Notes under the pieces: generated by a model
The model's input: the letters and a program-made list of their open reading frames with translations, nothing else
What the model was told of the DNA's origin: nothing
The model's database searches: none
Made by a program: the position numbers and the translations under genes
Part shown: piece by piece, positions 1 to 7,403 of the stretch
Layout of the letters: the number at the start of each line of letters is the position of its first letter
How positions within the stretch are numbered: the first letter of the stretch is position 1
Assembly (NCBI GenBank): GCA_002413395.1
Contig: DHWX01000083.1
Span: 2,972-18,663 of the forward strand
Source of the DNA: Polaromonas sp. UBA5171
GTDB taxonomy: Bacteria > Pseudomonadota > Gammaproteobacteria > Burkholderiales > Burkholderiaceae_C
Length of the DNA stretch: 15,692 nucleotides
Reading direction: 5' to 3'

Positions 1-1864
1 TTTCGTCATGGCTTTCCCAAGTGCTGACACCGCCGCCCGTCACAGACAAAATTTTACCTGACGTATAGCGTTTTGAATCGAGCTCAAAATAACGATATTT
101 GTTGTCAGACAGGTCCGACAAGGGGAATCGTTGAACAAACTCAGTGCCATCCAGCCCCCTCAAACGCAGCTCGGCCTCGCCCGGGTTGCGCCTCATGTAG
201 GTTCCGAACAGCACCCCGATGCGTTTGGTGCCCGACGGATCATTTTGGTGGCTCGGTGTCATGAGAATCTTGATGGATGAAGGCGCGCCAAGTGGAGCGC
301 TGGGCAGCATTTTGTAGGACTCCTGCGCCGTCGCAATACCCATGTCTTCGGGCAGAAGATCTTTTCTCACATAGTAGGGCCTGTCAGGTATCTGTCGGTA
401 ATGCTGGTCAATGATGTTTTGGATGCATCCCGCGTACGATTCCCATGGGTATGCACCCCATACTTTCCATTTGTCGATCAGCATGATCTTGGGTCGATAA
501 CTATCTATTTGTCGGCAGGCATCGATTTTTATGCCGAATTTCGGATTTTCATTGTATTTTTCCTGCCAAGGAAGATAAAAGAAGTAGCCCGAGGCGGGAA
601 GCCGGTCTGCGGCAATGTACTGAAAATTTTCAAACGAATACGCAATTATCTTGTCGCCCTTGGAAGTGAAAATTTGCGCCAGCTGCGAGAACTCGGTGGT
701 TTCCGGTGTTTGCCGCGATTTGAGCTCCTCCCTGTCGGCCGGAATGACCAGGGAAAGCCTTACCGAGAAGAAAATCATCGCCATGGCCCCCGCCACCAAG
801 AATGATTGGTCGCGCCACTTCATTTGCCAAGGGCTGCCAAAGAAAATCAGCGGAAATGCCAAGCCGGCATAGTAATAAGGTAATCCATGGAAAAAGTGAC
901 CACCGCGGATAAGCAGGCTCGCAAACCCGATGCCAACCAGCAGGGAACGCCAGGGAAATCCTTTTTCATCGAACGCAAGTTTGCCTATAGACAAGGCAAT
1001 CGCGGCGAGTAGCACGGTCCTTTTATAGGGTTGCGTGACATTCGAGATAACGGCGCCAAGCAACGACGATATCGTGTGGCCCCCATCGTACAGAGCGAGA
1101 ACCTGCGAGTTCATGTACAGGTGGTAGGCCAGATAGCCGGGAATGGAGCCGATATGGAGCAGGAACAGGATATTGAGTCCAACTCCGGCCAGCAGCCACG
1201 CCAGGGACTTCCAGAAAAATTCCTTCCGGAGGGAGGCGGCAAAGATCAGCAGCGAAATTGGAAGGTAGGTGATCGCCAGAAACGGCAGCGAACCCAGCAG
1301 CAGGTTGCCGATGGCAAGTCCCCTGGGGTTCAGCCGTTCCGGGCAGGAAATGGCAGGAAGCGAGTATTGCGCGAGGCTGATAATCAGCAGCAGGCCCGCT
1401 ATCACCTGATACAGGTACATGTGGCCAAAAGTACCGGGTAGATAAAGCAGCATCACAGACGCTGTCATGCCTGTATAAATTATGCTGACGTTCCTGTTTT
1501 TCAGTAGCGGCGAAAAATAGATGGCAGCAAGCGCAATCCACTGCAGAATCGCTATTGGAATGCGATGCGCCGCAACTCCAAAATCACCTGTTTTCTCAAT
1601 GATGTAGCCTGTGAGAAAGGTGAGCGGGCCATGATGATTAAAAACCTCTGAGTAAAGAATGCTGCCATTGGCGAGCATTTTCGCCGTGACAATGGTTTCA
1701 TACTCGTCACCCCATTCGATATAAGTCAGTAGCTTGATCTGATATCGGATGGCCAGCAGCACAAAAATGACGATCATTATTCGGATCATCATTTTCAGCA
1801 ACTGTTCTCTGTCCATGCGCCCGACCCTTTTTATGGCCGGTTCCGCGCTGTCGATGCTGTTCAT
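1..1864 (-). CDS. GT-C-type membrane glycosyltransferase, 3' end beyond the window
   Basis: I read 621 codons without a stop from the ATG at 1864 to the window edge, so the C-terminus is missing. The first membrane helix (about residues 25-42) is followed by an outer loop with D53-E54 in EWGDEYET, then LANGSILYSEVFNHHGP. This is the acidic-pair, G..LY...F..HGP pattern of GT-C enzymes of the PMT/ArnT type, which take a sugar from a polyprenyl-phosphate donor in the periplasm. Many hydrophobic segments follow up to about residue 355. A soluble C-terminal domain includes GTYMRRNPGEAELRLRG, resembling beta-sandwich tails of other polysaccharide enzymes. GGGGA lies 6 bases before the ATG, and the start overlaps the upstream gene as ATGA. 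The next in-frame ATG is at 1816. Acceptor and sugar are unknown. Family call fairly sure, exact function inferred. Confidence 0.75.
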   Translation of the reverse strand, partial: MNSIDSAEPAIKRVGRMDREQLLKMMIRIMIVIFVLLAIRYQIKLLTYIEWGDEYETIVTAKMLANGSILYSEVFNHHGPLTFLTGYIIEKTGDFGVAAHRIPIAILQWIALAAIYFSPLLKNRNVSIIYTGMTASVMLLYLPGTFGHMYLYQVIAGLLLIISLAQYSLPAISCPERLNPRGLAIGNLLLGSLPFLAITYLPISLLIFAASLRKEFFWKSLAWLLAGVGLNILFLLHIGSIPGYLAYHLYMNSQVLALYDGGHTISSLLGAVISNVTQPYKRTVLLAAIALSIGKLAFDEKGFPWRSLLVGIGFASLLIRGGHFFHGLPYYYAGLAFPLIFFGSPWQMKWRDQSFLVAGAMAMIFFSVRLSLVIPADREELKSRQTPETTEFSQLAQIFTSKGDKIIAYSFENFQYIAADRLPASGYFFYLPWQEKYNENPKFGIKIDACRQIDSYRPKIMLIDKWKVWGAYPWESYAGCIQNIIDQHYRQIPDRPYYVRKDLLPEDMGIATAQESYKMLPSAPLGAPSSIKILMTPSHQNDPSGTKRIGVLFGTYMRRNPGEAELRLRGLDGTEFVQRFPLSDLSDNKYRYFELDSKRYTSGKILSVTGGGVSTWESHDE

Positions 1865-2688
1865 TTCGAATCCCCATTTTGGTTGTAAGCACCACGGCAG
1901 GCCCGTAAAAGCACCTGCAGCACTGCCAGATTACCTTTAAAGCTGCTGATCTTGGTTGGCACTTCGCCTTTAGGGTAGCGCCGAATAGTCGGCAGCTCGA
2001 CGCAGCGGTAGCCAAGTTGCGGGGCGCGATAGGAGAGATACGCAAGCAACTCGTAGGTGCTAAACACATCACGAAACGGTGCAATTTTTGGGTCCAGCAG
2101 CATTTTCCGGCTGTAGGCGCGAAAGCCCTGGGTGGTGTCAGTCCACTTAAAGCCGGAAAACAGACTCAGCATGGGCGCATGAATGAAACGGATCGCGAAG
2201 TCCCGGGATTTGGGTGTGTTCTCGGCTGCCCCGCCTGCGATGAAACGCGATGCCTGTACGAAGTCCACGCCCTGTTGAATTGCCTCAATGAAACGCGGGA
2301 TCGCTTCCGGGTCATCCTTGTCGTTCCCGTCGATGGTCACGATTCCTTCATAGCCCTGGTCGAGTGCAAAGGCATAGGCGCAGCGCAGCTGGGCGCTCAA
2401 TTTACCCGGACCGGTCTTGACCAACAAGCCGCGCACGCCTTGCTGTTGCAGGGACTCCCGATCCAGCGAGCCATCGGTACTGCCACCATCCACGATGATG
2501 ATGTCGGCGACGCCGTCGATCTTGAGCGCCGCCATTCTGGCAAGCAGACTCTTGATACGTTCGCCTTCGTTAATGACCGGTATCACGATGCAGTACGGGT
2601 GCTGTCGGCCCAGCCAGAGCGGCGGCTCAAAGGTGGGGACCTGCCAACTGGCGCGAACCGCAGGGGCAATATCAGGCGTCATTGTCAT
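1861..2688 (-). CDS. Glycosyltransferase family 2, DPM1/ArnC-like, soluble
   Basis: The 275-residue protein has a GT-A nucleotide-sugar fold: YCIVIPVINEGERI at about 32-45, VDGGSTDGS at 66-74, and an acidic metal-binding stretch TIDGNDKDDP at about 118-127. The TTQGFRAYSRKML segment resembles the DFRLM region of polyprenyl-phosphate hexosyltransferases. No membrane helices are visible, as in short DPM1 forms. The likely role is transfer of a sugar from a nucleotide donor to undecaprenyl phosphate at the cytoplasmic face. The gene is followed by an ATGA overlap with the GT-C gene and preceded 17 bp upstream by the small flippase-like gene, which supports a shared lipid-carrier pathway. The start could also be the second ATG at 2682; a purine-rich AAAGAAG stretch lies just before the first. 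Sugar specificity cannot be read from the sequence. Confidence 0.85.
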   Translation of the reverse strand: MTMTPDIAPAVRASWQVPTFEPPLWLGRQHPYCIVIPVINEGERIKSLLARMAALKIDGVADIIIVDGGSTDGSLDRESLQQQGVRGLLVKTGPGKLSAQLRCAYAFALDQGYEGIVTIDGNDKDDPEAIPRFIEAIQQGVDFVQASRFIAGGAAENTPKSRDFAIRFIHAPMLSLFSGFKWTDTTQGFRAYSRKMLLDPKIAPFRDVFSTYELLAYLSYRAPQLGYRCVELPTIRRYPKGEVPTKISSFKGNLAVLQVLLRACRGAYNQNGDSK

Positions 2689-2705
2689 CTTCTTCTTTTA
2701 GCCAC

Positions 2706-3062
2706 TCAGACCACTCGGGCCGTAATCAGTGCGACACCAGCGATTACCAGTACGATCCCGGCAGCCGTTGTCCAGTAGAAAGGCTCACGAAGAATCAGCA
2801 CCGAACACAGGGCAACAGTCGCCACCGCGCCACCGGTCAGTACCGGATGGGCCACATTCAGCGGTAAGCGCGCCAAGGCCGCGGCGTAGAGCAGGAACGC
2901 CGCACCATAAAGACCCAGACCCAGCCAGAATGGCCAGTTACTCAATGCCGCCATCGGTTCGCTGAGGGACGGAAACTTTCGGGGCGGCATCATGGCCATC
3001 TTCACCAGGACGCTGGCCGAGGCGTTGGAGGCAATGCCGAGAATCAGAATGAGCCATTTCAT
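2706..3062 (-). CDS. Small multidrug-resistance-like membrane protein, ArnE/ArnF or EamA type
   Basis: The 118-residue protein has four predicted membrane helices (about 2-20, 44-64, 70-90 and 98-116), the layout of the small multidrug resistance family. The motif ALARLPLNVAHPVLTGG (about 62-78) and the LREPF loop with E93 match the half-size DMT transporters ArnE and ArnF, which flip undecaprenyl-phosphate-aminoarabinose. The membrane glutamate near position 14 that EmrE uses for drug/proton exchange is absent; the first helix reads GIASNASASVL. A lipid-linked sugar flippase subunit is therefore more likely than a drug pump. It sits between a sugar isomerase-like gene (ATGA overlap at 3059-3062) and a polyprenyl-phosphate-type glycosyltransferase, which favours that role. 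Only one such subunit is present, so it may act as a homodimer. Confidence 0.75.
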   Translation of the reverse strand: MKWLILILGIASNASASVLVKMAMMPPRKFPSLSEPMAALSNWPFWLGLGLYGAAFLLYAAALARLPLNVAHPVLTGGAVATVALCSVLILREPFYWTTAAGIVLVIAGVALITARVV

Positions 3063-3895
3063 AAGTTAGCCCCAACTCCGTTATGGCGGTAGTGCCGAAT
3101 CGCCACGTTCAGTGCGCGCTCAATCGACACTGGATGCGGTTCATTCCTGGTTGCCAGCATCTCGATGGAAACCACATGATTGGGTAGATGCTGCTGCAGC
3201 GCCGCTATCACCTTGCCGTGGTCGGTTCCGCCGTCCCCTAGCGGAAGCAGGTCCGGCTCACTGGCGTGGACGTGCCCAATCAGACTCGCCCAGTCTTGCA
3301 ACACGCGGGCAGGGTCTTCGCCGTTGATGGTGAGCGCACCTGTGTCCAGTTGCATGCGAATTGCCGGGTGGGCGATTTGCGCCACCACCTGCACGGTTTC
3401 AGCGCTGGTCGTCATGAAGTTGGCGCCATAGCAGATGGGGTTGGGTTCGAGACAGATCACCACGCCACAGGATTCAGCGATGTCCGCAAGACGTCGAAAA
3501 AAAGGAACCGCCACAGCCATGGCTTGCTGATCGCTTAACCCGGTGCGATCCCGATTTTTTGGTGAGCCAAACACCAGCCGCGTCGCGCCCAGCCCGGCGC
3601 CGATGCGGCACACCGCAGTCAGGTGGTGCAGCATCGCGTCTTGCACCGCCGGGGGACCAAAGACGTTCAAGCCGGTTGTGCCAAACAACAGCGCCTGCAT
3701 ACCGGTGATTTCGATACCACGCTGCGACCACCAGTTCTTGACCCGCATGATGTCTTCTTCAGTGGCCCTGGCTGGATCCGGGAAATACTTACCTGGAGCG
3801 ACATCAATCGCATCGACACCAAAGCGATGAAGCAAGGTGGCGATCGTTTCATCTTCAGCGGTATCCCAGGCAATGTTTGAAATCGCCAGCCTCAT
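3059..3895 (-). CDS. TIM-barrel sugar phosphate isomerase/epimerase family protein
   Basis: This 278-residue protein belongs to the xylose isomerase-like / AP endonuclease 2 superfamily. The expected metal-binding positions are visible at strand ends: E150 in CLEPNP, D184 in QLDTGAL, H210 in HVHASEPD and E245 in VSIEML. This pattern is shared by hydroxypyruvate isomerase, inosose dehydratase and tagatose/psicose epimerases, so the class is clear but the substrate is not. The protein should be cytoplasmic, with no signal peptide. It overlaps both neighbours by ATGA (3892-3895 and 3059-3062), which indicates translational coupling with the SDR gene before it and the flippase-like gene after it. 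In this setting it may isomerise or epimerise a sugar intermediate of the operon's pathway; that is inference. Confidence 0.8.
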   Translation of the reverse strand: MRLAISNIAWDTAEDETIATLLHRFGVDAIDVAPGKYFPDPARATEEDIMRVKNWWSQRGIEITGMQALLFGTTGLNVFGPPAVQDAMLHHLTAVCRIGAGLGATRLVFGSPKNRDRTGLSDQQAMAVAVPFFRRLADIAESCGVVICLEPNPICYGANFMTTSAETVQVVAQIAHPAIRMQLDTGALTINGEDPARVLQDWASLIGHVHASEPDLLPLGDGGTDHGKVIAALQQHLPNHVVSIEMLATRNEPHPVSIERALNVAIRHYRHNGVGANL

Positions 3896-4686
3896 GGTTT
3901 CGCCCCAGAGTCAGGCTTGATCGTGAGCGGCTCAGACTGCGCATAGGTCCTGATGGCCTGGATGGCTTCACGCGCGCTGTACTGGTAATGTCCCGAAGCA
4001 CCAAAAACCTGAGCGTGGCAGGTCCGCAGGTCATAGCTGGCCGGGCTGTTAGCCAAGGCGTTGTCGAAGGATTTGCCAAAACCTTGTTCAGAAACATCGC
4101 CCACGCTGATCGGTTCTGCTGTGAGGTGCACCAACTTCAAACCGGCGTTGAGCGCGGTTTGAATGTCATACCAGAGGCTGACCATCGGGTAAAACTGGAA
4201 CACCCCGCGGCTGTCAATCTTGTCGAGATTGTTTTCATTCAAGAAATCGAAGATGACGTTCTTGCGCAGTCCAGGGCCAACAAGCCCAGGCAGGCGAACG
4301 ATCAGATGGTTGGTGAAATGGCTTTCAACAAATTTTTCCAGCAGGCGGCGATGCAGGCCGTAAGCCTGAAGTCCTGCTTCATCGACCGGCGTATTTTCAT
4401 CCACCCCGATCGGACTTTTGAAGACATCGACGGTGCTGATCAGAACAAAGGTTTTGCACTGGATGGTTTTCAGGTGTGCGATCAGGCCATCAATCTTTTT
4501 TCGGTCTTCATCGGGTTTGCGGTTGGCAATCCACTTCTGTGCTGGTGCGCCAGCGCAGACAACGGTATCGAACGATTGACCCTCGATATTGCTGATATTT
4601 GTTGAGCGAAAGAGCGATTCAAAGCTTGCCTGCTTAAGCAGCGTGCTTCCTACGAACCCTGAAAATCCTATGAGTGCATTAGCCAT
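3892..4686 (-). CDS. NAD(P)-binding SDR/epimerase-like protein with altered YxxxK motif
   Basis: The 264-residue protein starts with a Rossmann nucleotide-binding turn, G7-F-S-G10-F-V-G13, and continues with LISTVDVF (S84-T85), the position of the catalytic Ser/Thr in extended short-chain dehydrogenases. The catalytic pair usually written YxxxK appears as Y109-G-L-H-R113, so the lysine is replaced by arginine. It is shorter than typical sugar epimerases (about 310-340 residues), so the substrate domain is reduced. It overlaps the isomerase gene by ATGA and lies 14 bp after the FAD-oxidoreductase gene. A redox or epimerisation step on a nucleotide sugar is plausible, but the altered motif means a non-catalytic or modified role is possible. 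Substrate unknown. Confidence 0.75.
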   Translation of the reverse strand: MANALIGFSGFVGSTLLKQASFESLFRSTNISNIEGQSFDTVVCAGAPAQKWIANRKPDEDRKKIDGLIAHLKTIQCKTFVLISTVDVFKSPIGVDENTPVDEAGLQAYGLHRRLLEKFVESHFTNHLIVRLPGLVGPGLRKNVIFDFLNENNLDKIDSRGVFQFYPMVSLWYDIQTALNAGLKLVHLTAEPISVGDVSEQGFGKSFDNALANSPASYDLRTCHAQVFGASGHYQYSAREAIQAIRTYAQSEPLTIKPDSGAKP

Positions 4687-4700
4687 TCATTGCTCAAAAT

Positions 4701-5843
4701 TTAGCGAGTTCCTGGGGCCACAAATTGTTCTGCATCCAGCTTTTCCAGAACATCATATATGTTGTCTATTTTTCCACCCAAGACCGAGTAACAACCGGGT
4801 AGCTCCGGGTGTTTCTCAAACAGGATAGGCCTTCCGTCGTCATTTTCGTTCTTCATCAGAACGGTTTTGACCTCGAATAACGAGTCCACATACTTGGCAT
4901 CACGCACTGCCGGGAGATACCGACCCACATCCCGGAGCATGCGGTCGACGCGGGTCTCACGATGGTATTGCCTGAGTTTTTCGCTGGGATCAATGCCTTG
5001 CTCATCATTCCAGTGCATATGTGGGGTGTAGCGCACATGGGAAACCGTGTGCAGCCCGCGCGCAGGAAACGGCATTATCGAGAAAAATGGACCATCCATC
5101 ACGGTGATGCCCAGGCCCTGGAGCGCGGGCGGTACCTGCATCAGTGCCATTTCAGTGATCTCCTGCTTGAGGCCGGTCCGGGTCCCGGCAAAATCACCCT
5201 TGAACTGATTAAGCCCGCTGTAGGTACAGTTGAATACGTATCTGCTGGTGATCAATTCCTCAGCCCCGCGATCGGGCTGCAAGGTAGCCAGCAATGTCCC
5301 GTTTGACCCGTTCGAAATCGCAGTAACGCGCGTTTCAAAGCGGATCTGCACGCCACATTCTTTCAGCTCACGCTCAGCCCAGCTTGCCAGCTTTGTCGCG
5401 TCGAAAGCATATTCTTCGACCAGAAACACATCCTCGATCAGGCGCGGCTCAAATAGCGCTTGCAGCGTAGGGTATGCCGGTTGAATTCTGGCGCCAATCT
5501 CCCGGCAGAAGCGTTCAAACTGCTTGGCCGTGACCTTGGAGTTACGCCGTGCAATCGCGTAGAGCTTGGTGAAATCCTGCTTGACTGCATCCGGCCAGTC
5601 ACGCAAGAACCGGGGCAGATTGACCCGACTGCGATACGCTGTCGTGAAGCTGCGTGGATAGTGATAGCCGTTGTGCACACGGGCCTGGTTGTTGTACGAA
5701 GCACGGGTAAGCAGTGCCGGCGCACGCTCTACAAGGAGGATGCGCCTGAGGCCTCGCTGCCTGGCCAGGTAAATCGCAATGGCGGCGCCATAAAAACCAC
5801 CTCCGATGATGACTGCGTCCTGGCTTGTATCCGCAGTGGACAT
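4701..5843 (-). CDS. FAD-dependent oxidoreductase, DAO family
   Basis: The 380-residue protein begins with a dinucleotide-binding fold, DAVIIGGGFYGAAIA (G14-G15-G16-x-x-G19), followed by E39 in LLVERA, the acidic residue that binds the FAD ribose. NNQARVHNGYHYPRS (about 51-65) fits the flavin-contact segment of glycine/D-amino acid oxidase relatives often found in polysaccharide clusters. The C-terminal SVLGGKIDNIYDVLEKL is consistent with the second FAD-contacting glycine motif. No signal peptide is seen, so it is cytoplasmic. The ATG shares one base with the stop of the preceding glycosyltransferase gene (TGATG at 5841-5845). It probably oxidises an amino or hydroxyl group of a sugar or of a small molecule attached to it; the substrate cannot be named. 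Confidence 0.8.
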   Translation of the reverse strand: MSTADTSQDAVIIGGGFYGAAIAIYLARQRGLRRILLVERAPALLTRASYNNQARVHNGYHYPRSFTTAYRSRVNLPRFLRDWPDAVKQDFTKLYAIARRNSKVTAKQFERFCREIGARIQPAYPTLQALFEPRLIEDVFLVEEYAFDATKLASWAERELKECGVQIRFETRVTAISNGSNGTLLATLQPDRGAEELITSRYVFNCTYSGLNQFKGDFAGTRTGLKQEITEMALMQVPPALQGLGITVMDGPFFSIMPFPARGLHTVSHVRYTPHMHWNDEQGIDPSEKLRQYHRETRVDRMLRDVGRYLPAVRDAKYVDSLFEVKTVLMKNENDDGRPILFEKHPELPGCYSVLGGKIDNIYDVLEKLDAEQFVAPGTR

Positions 5844-6868
5844 CAGCCGACTCGCTCAGGGTGCCTGCCCGGTGCCTGCGCCGGCTGTGCCGCCGCCTCT
5901 TCGATATTCAACTTTTCACGCCGGGTCATGCGGGCGCTGGTGAACTCTTGCCCAACATGATAAAGCGGGCCCTCATTCGACAGGCTGACCATGTGCAGGA
6001 TGTACTCACCCAGGACCAGAAGGACGAGCGAGATCAGGAAGAACATGCCCGATTGCTGGAGCGACAGGCTGATCCAGCCCGGTGCAACATCCGCCTTCAG
6101 AAAACCGATGGCGATGACATAGATGGAGTACACCAGGTTGGCAGCAGCACCAAACAAAGACAGCGAGGTAACCAGACGCATCGGCGCGCGGGTGGTCGAA
6201 ACCAGCAACCGCATACCCCGGTCGGTACTTTCTCCCAGCCGCTTCGTATGAGAAATCTTGGGCGTTGCACTGTAGCTGAGATTGACGCGTGCAAATCCCC
6301 CGGTGGCGGGTAGGTGGCGATAGCTCATCGCAGGCTGCGGATGCTGAAGAATGAAATTGACAACACTCTTGCTCAGAACCCGATACTGGGGCGCTTCATT
6401 GGCCAGATGAATGCCGTTGAAACGCTTGTAAAGCGCATCAAAAACAATGTAAGCCGCCCGATAAGCAAGGCTCTGAGGGGCTTTTTGCTCATTGCTGGCA
6501 AATACCACGTCGGCGCCACTGACCGCCTTGTCGAGCATTGCCGGCAGAAAGCCAATGTCATCTGCCAAAGGATCGATGACGGCAACGAAGTCACCCAAGG
6601 CATTTTCCAACCCAACCCATGACGCCGTGTCGGCATCCACTTCTTTGGTTAGTGCATAGACCTGCAAATTGGGCAATCCATTCTCTTCCGTCAGAGTTCT
6701 GAGGACAGAAATGCTGTCGTCATCTGATGAGTTGTCGATAACGATCAACTCATAATCGCTCACGAGTGAAGAAATTTCTGTCGTGGCGTCTGACAGTATT
6801 TTTTTAATATTGGCAGACTGGTTGCGGACGACGAACACAACCGACAAAAAAATTGGAAATAATGCCAT
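5843..6868 (-). CDS. Family 2 glycosyltransferase with two C-terminal membrane helices, GtrB/DPM1-like
   Basis: The layout is an N-terminal GT-A domain (about 5-215) and two helices (about 233-257 and 272-292) followed by a cytoplasmic tail, as in GtrB-type polyprenyl-phosphate glycosyltransferases. EAPQYRVLSKSVVNFI (about 158-173) corresponds to the DFRLM region. The metal site is unusual: the family normally has DADLQDPP, while this protein has IDPLADDIGFLP (98-109), and the usual Arg after the DVV strand is replaced by SNEQKA. It may therefore be a diverged or weakly active enzyme. I chose the ATG at 6868 over an in-frame TTG at 6883 because GAGAGGG lies 6 bases upstream and would be inside the longer form. 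It is the first gene of the left operon; the stop overlaps the next ATG. Confidence 0.78.
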   Translation of the reverse strand: MALFPIFLSVVFVVRNQSANIKKILSDATTEISSLVSDYELIVIDNSSDDDSISVLRTLTEENGLPNLQVYALTKEVDADTASWVGLENALGDFVAVIDPLADDIGFLPAMLDKAVSGADVVFASNEQKAPQSLAYRAAYIVFDALYKRFNGIHLANEAPQYRVLSKSVVNFILQHPQPAMSYRHLPATGGFARVNLSYSATPKISHTKRLGESTDRGMRLLVSTTRAPMRLVTSLSLFGAAANLVYSIYVIAIGFLKADVAPGWISLSLQQSGMFFLISLVLLVLGEYILHMVSLSNEGPLYHVGQEFTSARMTRREKLNIEEAAAQPAQAPGRHPERVG

Positions 6869-7052
6869 TGACAGCCCTCTCAAAAGCTAACGGCAAGATT
6901 GGATTATTTGAGCCCAGAAAAGTCACCCAGAACGTCAACTATCCAAGCGGCTCCCGGAATTAGCCAACAGGCAACTCGTTTCTGACTGGGCAGCGCATCC
7001 TTGATCAAGTGTAAACGATGACCATTTGATGCCATGGCTTCACGCGGGACCA
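6869..7052. other. Intergenic stretch upstream of the left operon, probable promoter region
   Basis: No gene is seen here. On the minus strand the stretch must contain the start signals of the seven-gene operon, unless transcription reads through from the right. It carries GAGAGGG just before the ATG at 6868 and an AATAAT hexamer about 40 bases upstream of that start, which could be a -10 box, but no good -35 partner stands out. A TTGACG lies farther upstream with too long a spacing. I see no clear hairpin followed by a T run, so no terminator is claimed for the genes to the right. Confidence 0.3.
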
Positions 7053-7216
7053 TCATGGGTTTAGCGCCCAGTTTTCAACTTTGAGGCCGGGGTAATCCTT
7101 GAAGTCAGCTTCGTTGTTGGTCACGAGGATGATGCCAGTACTCACAGCATGGGCGGCAATGAGGCGGTCTTTTGCGACATTGGCATACAAATCAGTACCC
7201 CGAAGCGCGCCAATCG
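7053..7216 (-). pseudogene. vapC: 3' fragment of a vapC toxin gene (PIN domain)
   Basis: About 53 codons encode the end of a VapC-type PIN nuclease: DRLIAAHAVSTGIILVTNN, then ADFKDYPGLKVENW. This matches the C-terminal third of VapC proteins, including the acidic residue before LIAAHA and the VTNN..DF strand. The N-terminal LDTN motif and the central glutamate, both needed for metal binding, are absent, so no active toxin can be made. Reading right to left, the sequence before it switches frame directly into the end of a vapB gene at about 7205-7216. A single internal deletion explains this: it removed the vapB stop codon and roughly the first 80 codons of vapC. Confidence 0.7.
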
Positions 7217-7365
7217 CGCTCACGCTCTTGATGGAACTCGCGCCCATCGGCCATGAAGCTGGGGCTGAACATGGCAAATATCTCGCCGATGTCAGCCAGG
7301 GTTTCTTGCGCTACCAGTCGCAACACCAGCGTATTGCCTACGCGGGGCAGACTGACGGGTTCTTG
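7210..7365 (-). pseudogene. vapB: Fragment of a vapB antitoxin gene (AbrB type), fused to vapC remains
   Basis: In a different frame from the vapC fragment, this segment reads RVGNTLVLRLVAQETLAD, then IFAMFSPSFMADGRE and QERERDW. That is the typical end of AbrB-fold VapB antitoxins, which finish with a toxin-binding tail of the form FSPDFMADGR...QERE(D/A)W. The expected DNA-binding start (GNSQAVR-like) is missing; before EPVSLPR the frame no longer looks like an antitoxin and runs into the 3' end of the glycosyltransferase gene. The gene is thus truncated at both ends. The call rests on pattern recognition of a short segment, so it is less certain than that of the vapC part. Confidence 0.55.
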
Positions 7366-7403
7366 CATCGCTTTGAGCACCACAGGTGGGTATCCTGCAC
7401 GAC

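Noticed and set aside
2017..2778. Plus-strand open frame of 253 codons
   Set aside because: It is opposite the soluble family 2 glycosyltransferase and shows only the mirror of that gene's codon bias.
3877..4605. Plus-strand open frame of 242 codons
   Set aside because: It is opposite the SDR gene, whose Rossmann motif and coupled start are convincing. It has no ribosome-binding site and no family motif.
1..6868. A classical aminoarabinose (arn) operon
   Set aside because: There is no recognisable arnA, arnB or arnD, and the extra FAD, SDR and TIM-barrel enzymes do not belong to that pathway. Only the transfer logic is shared.
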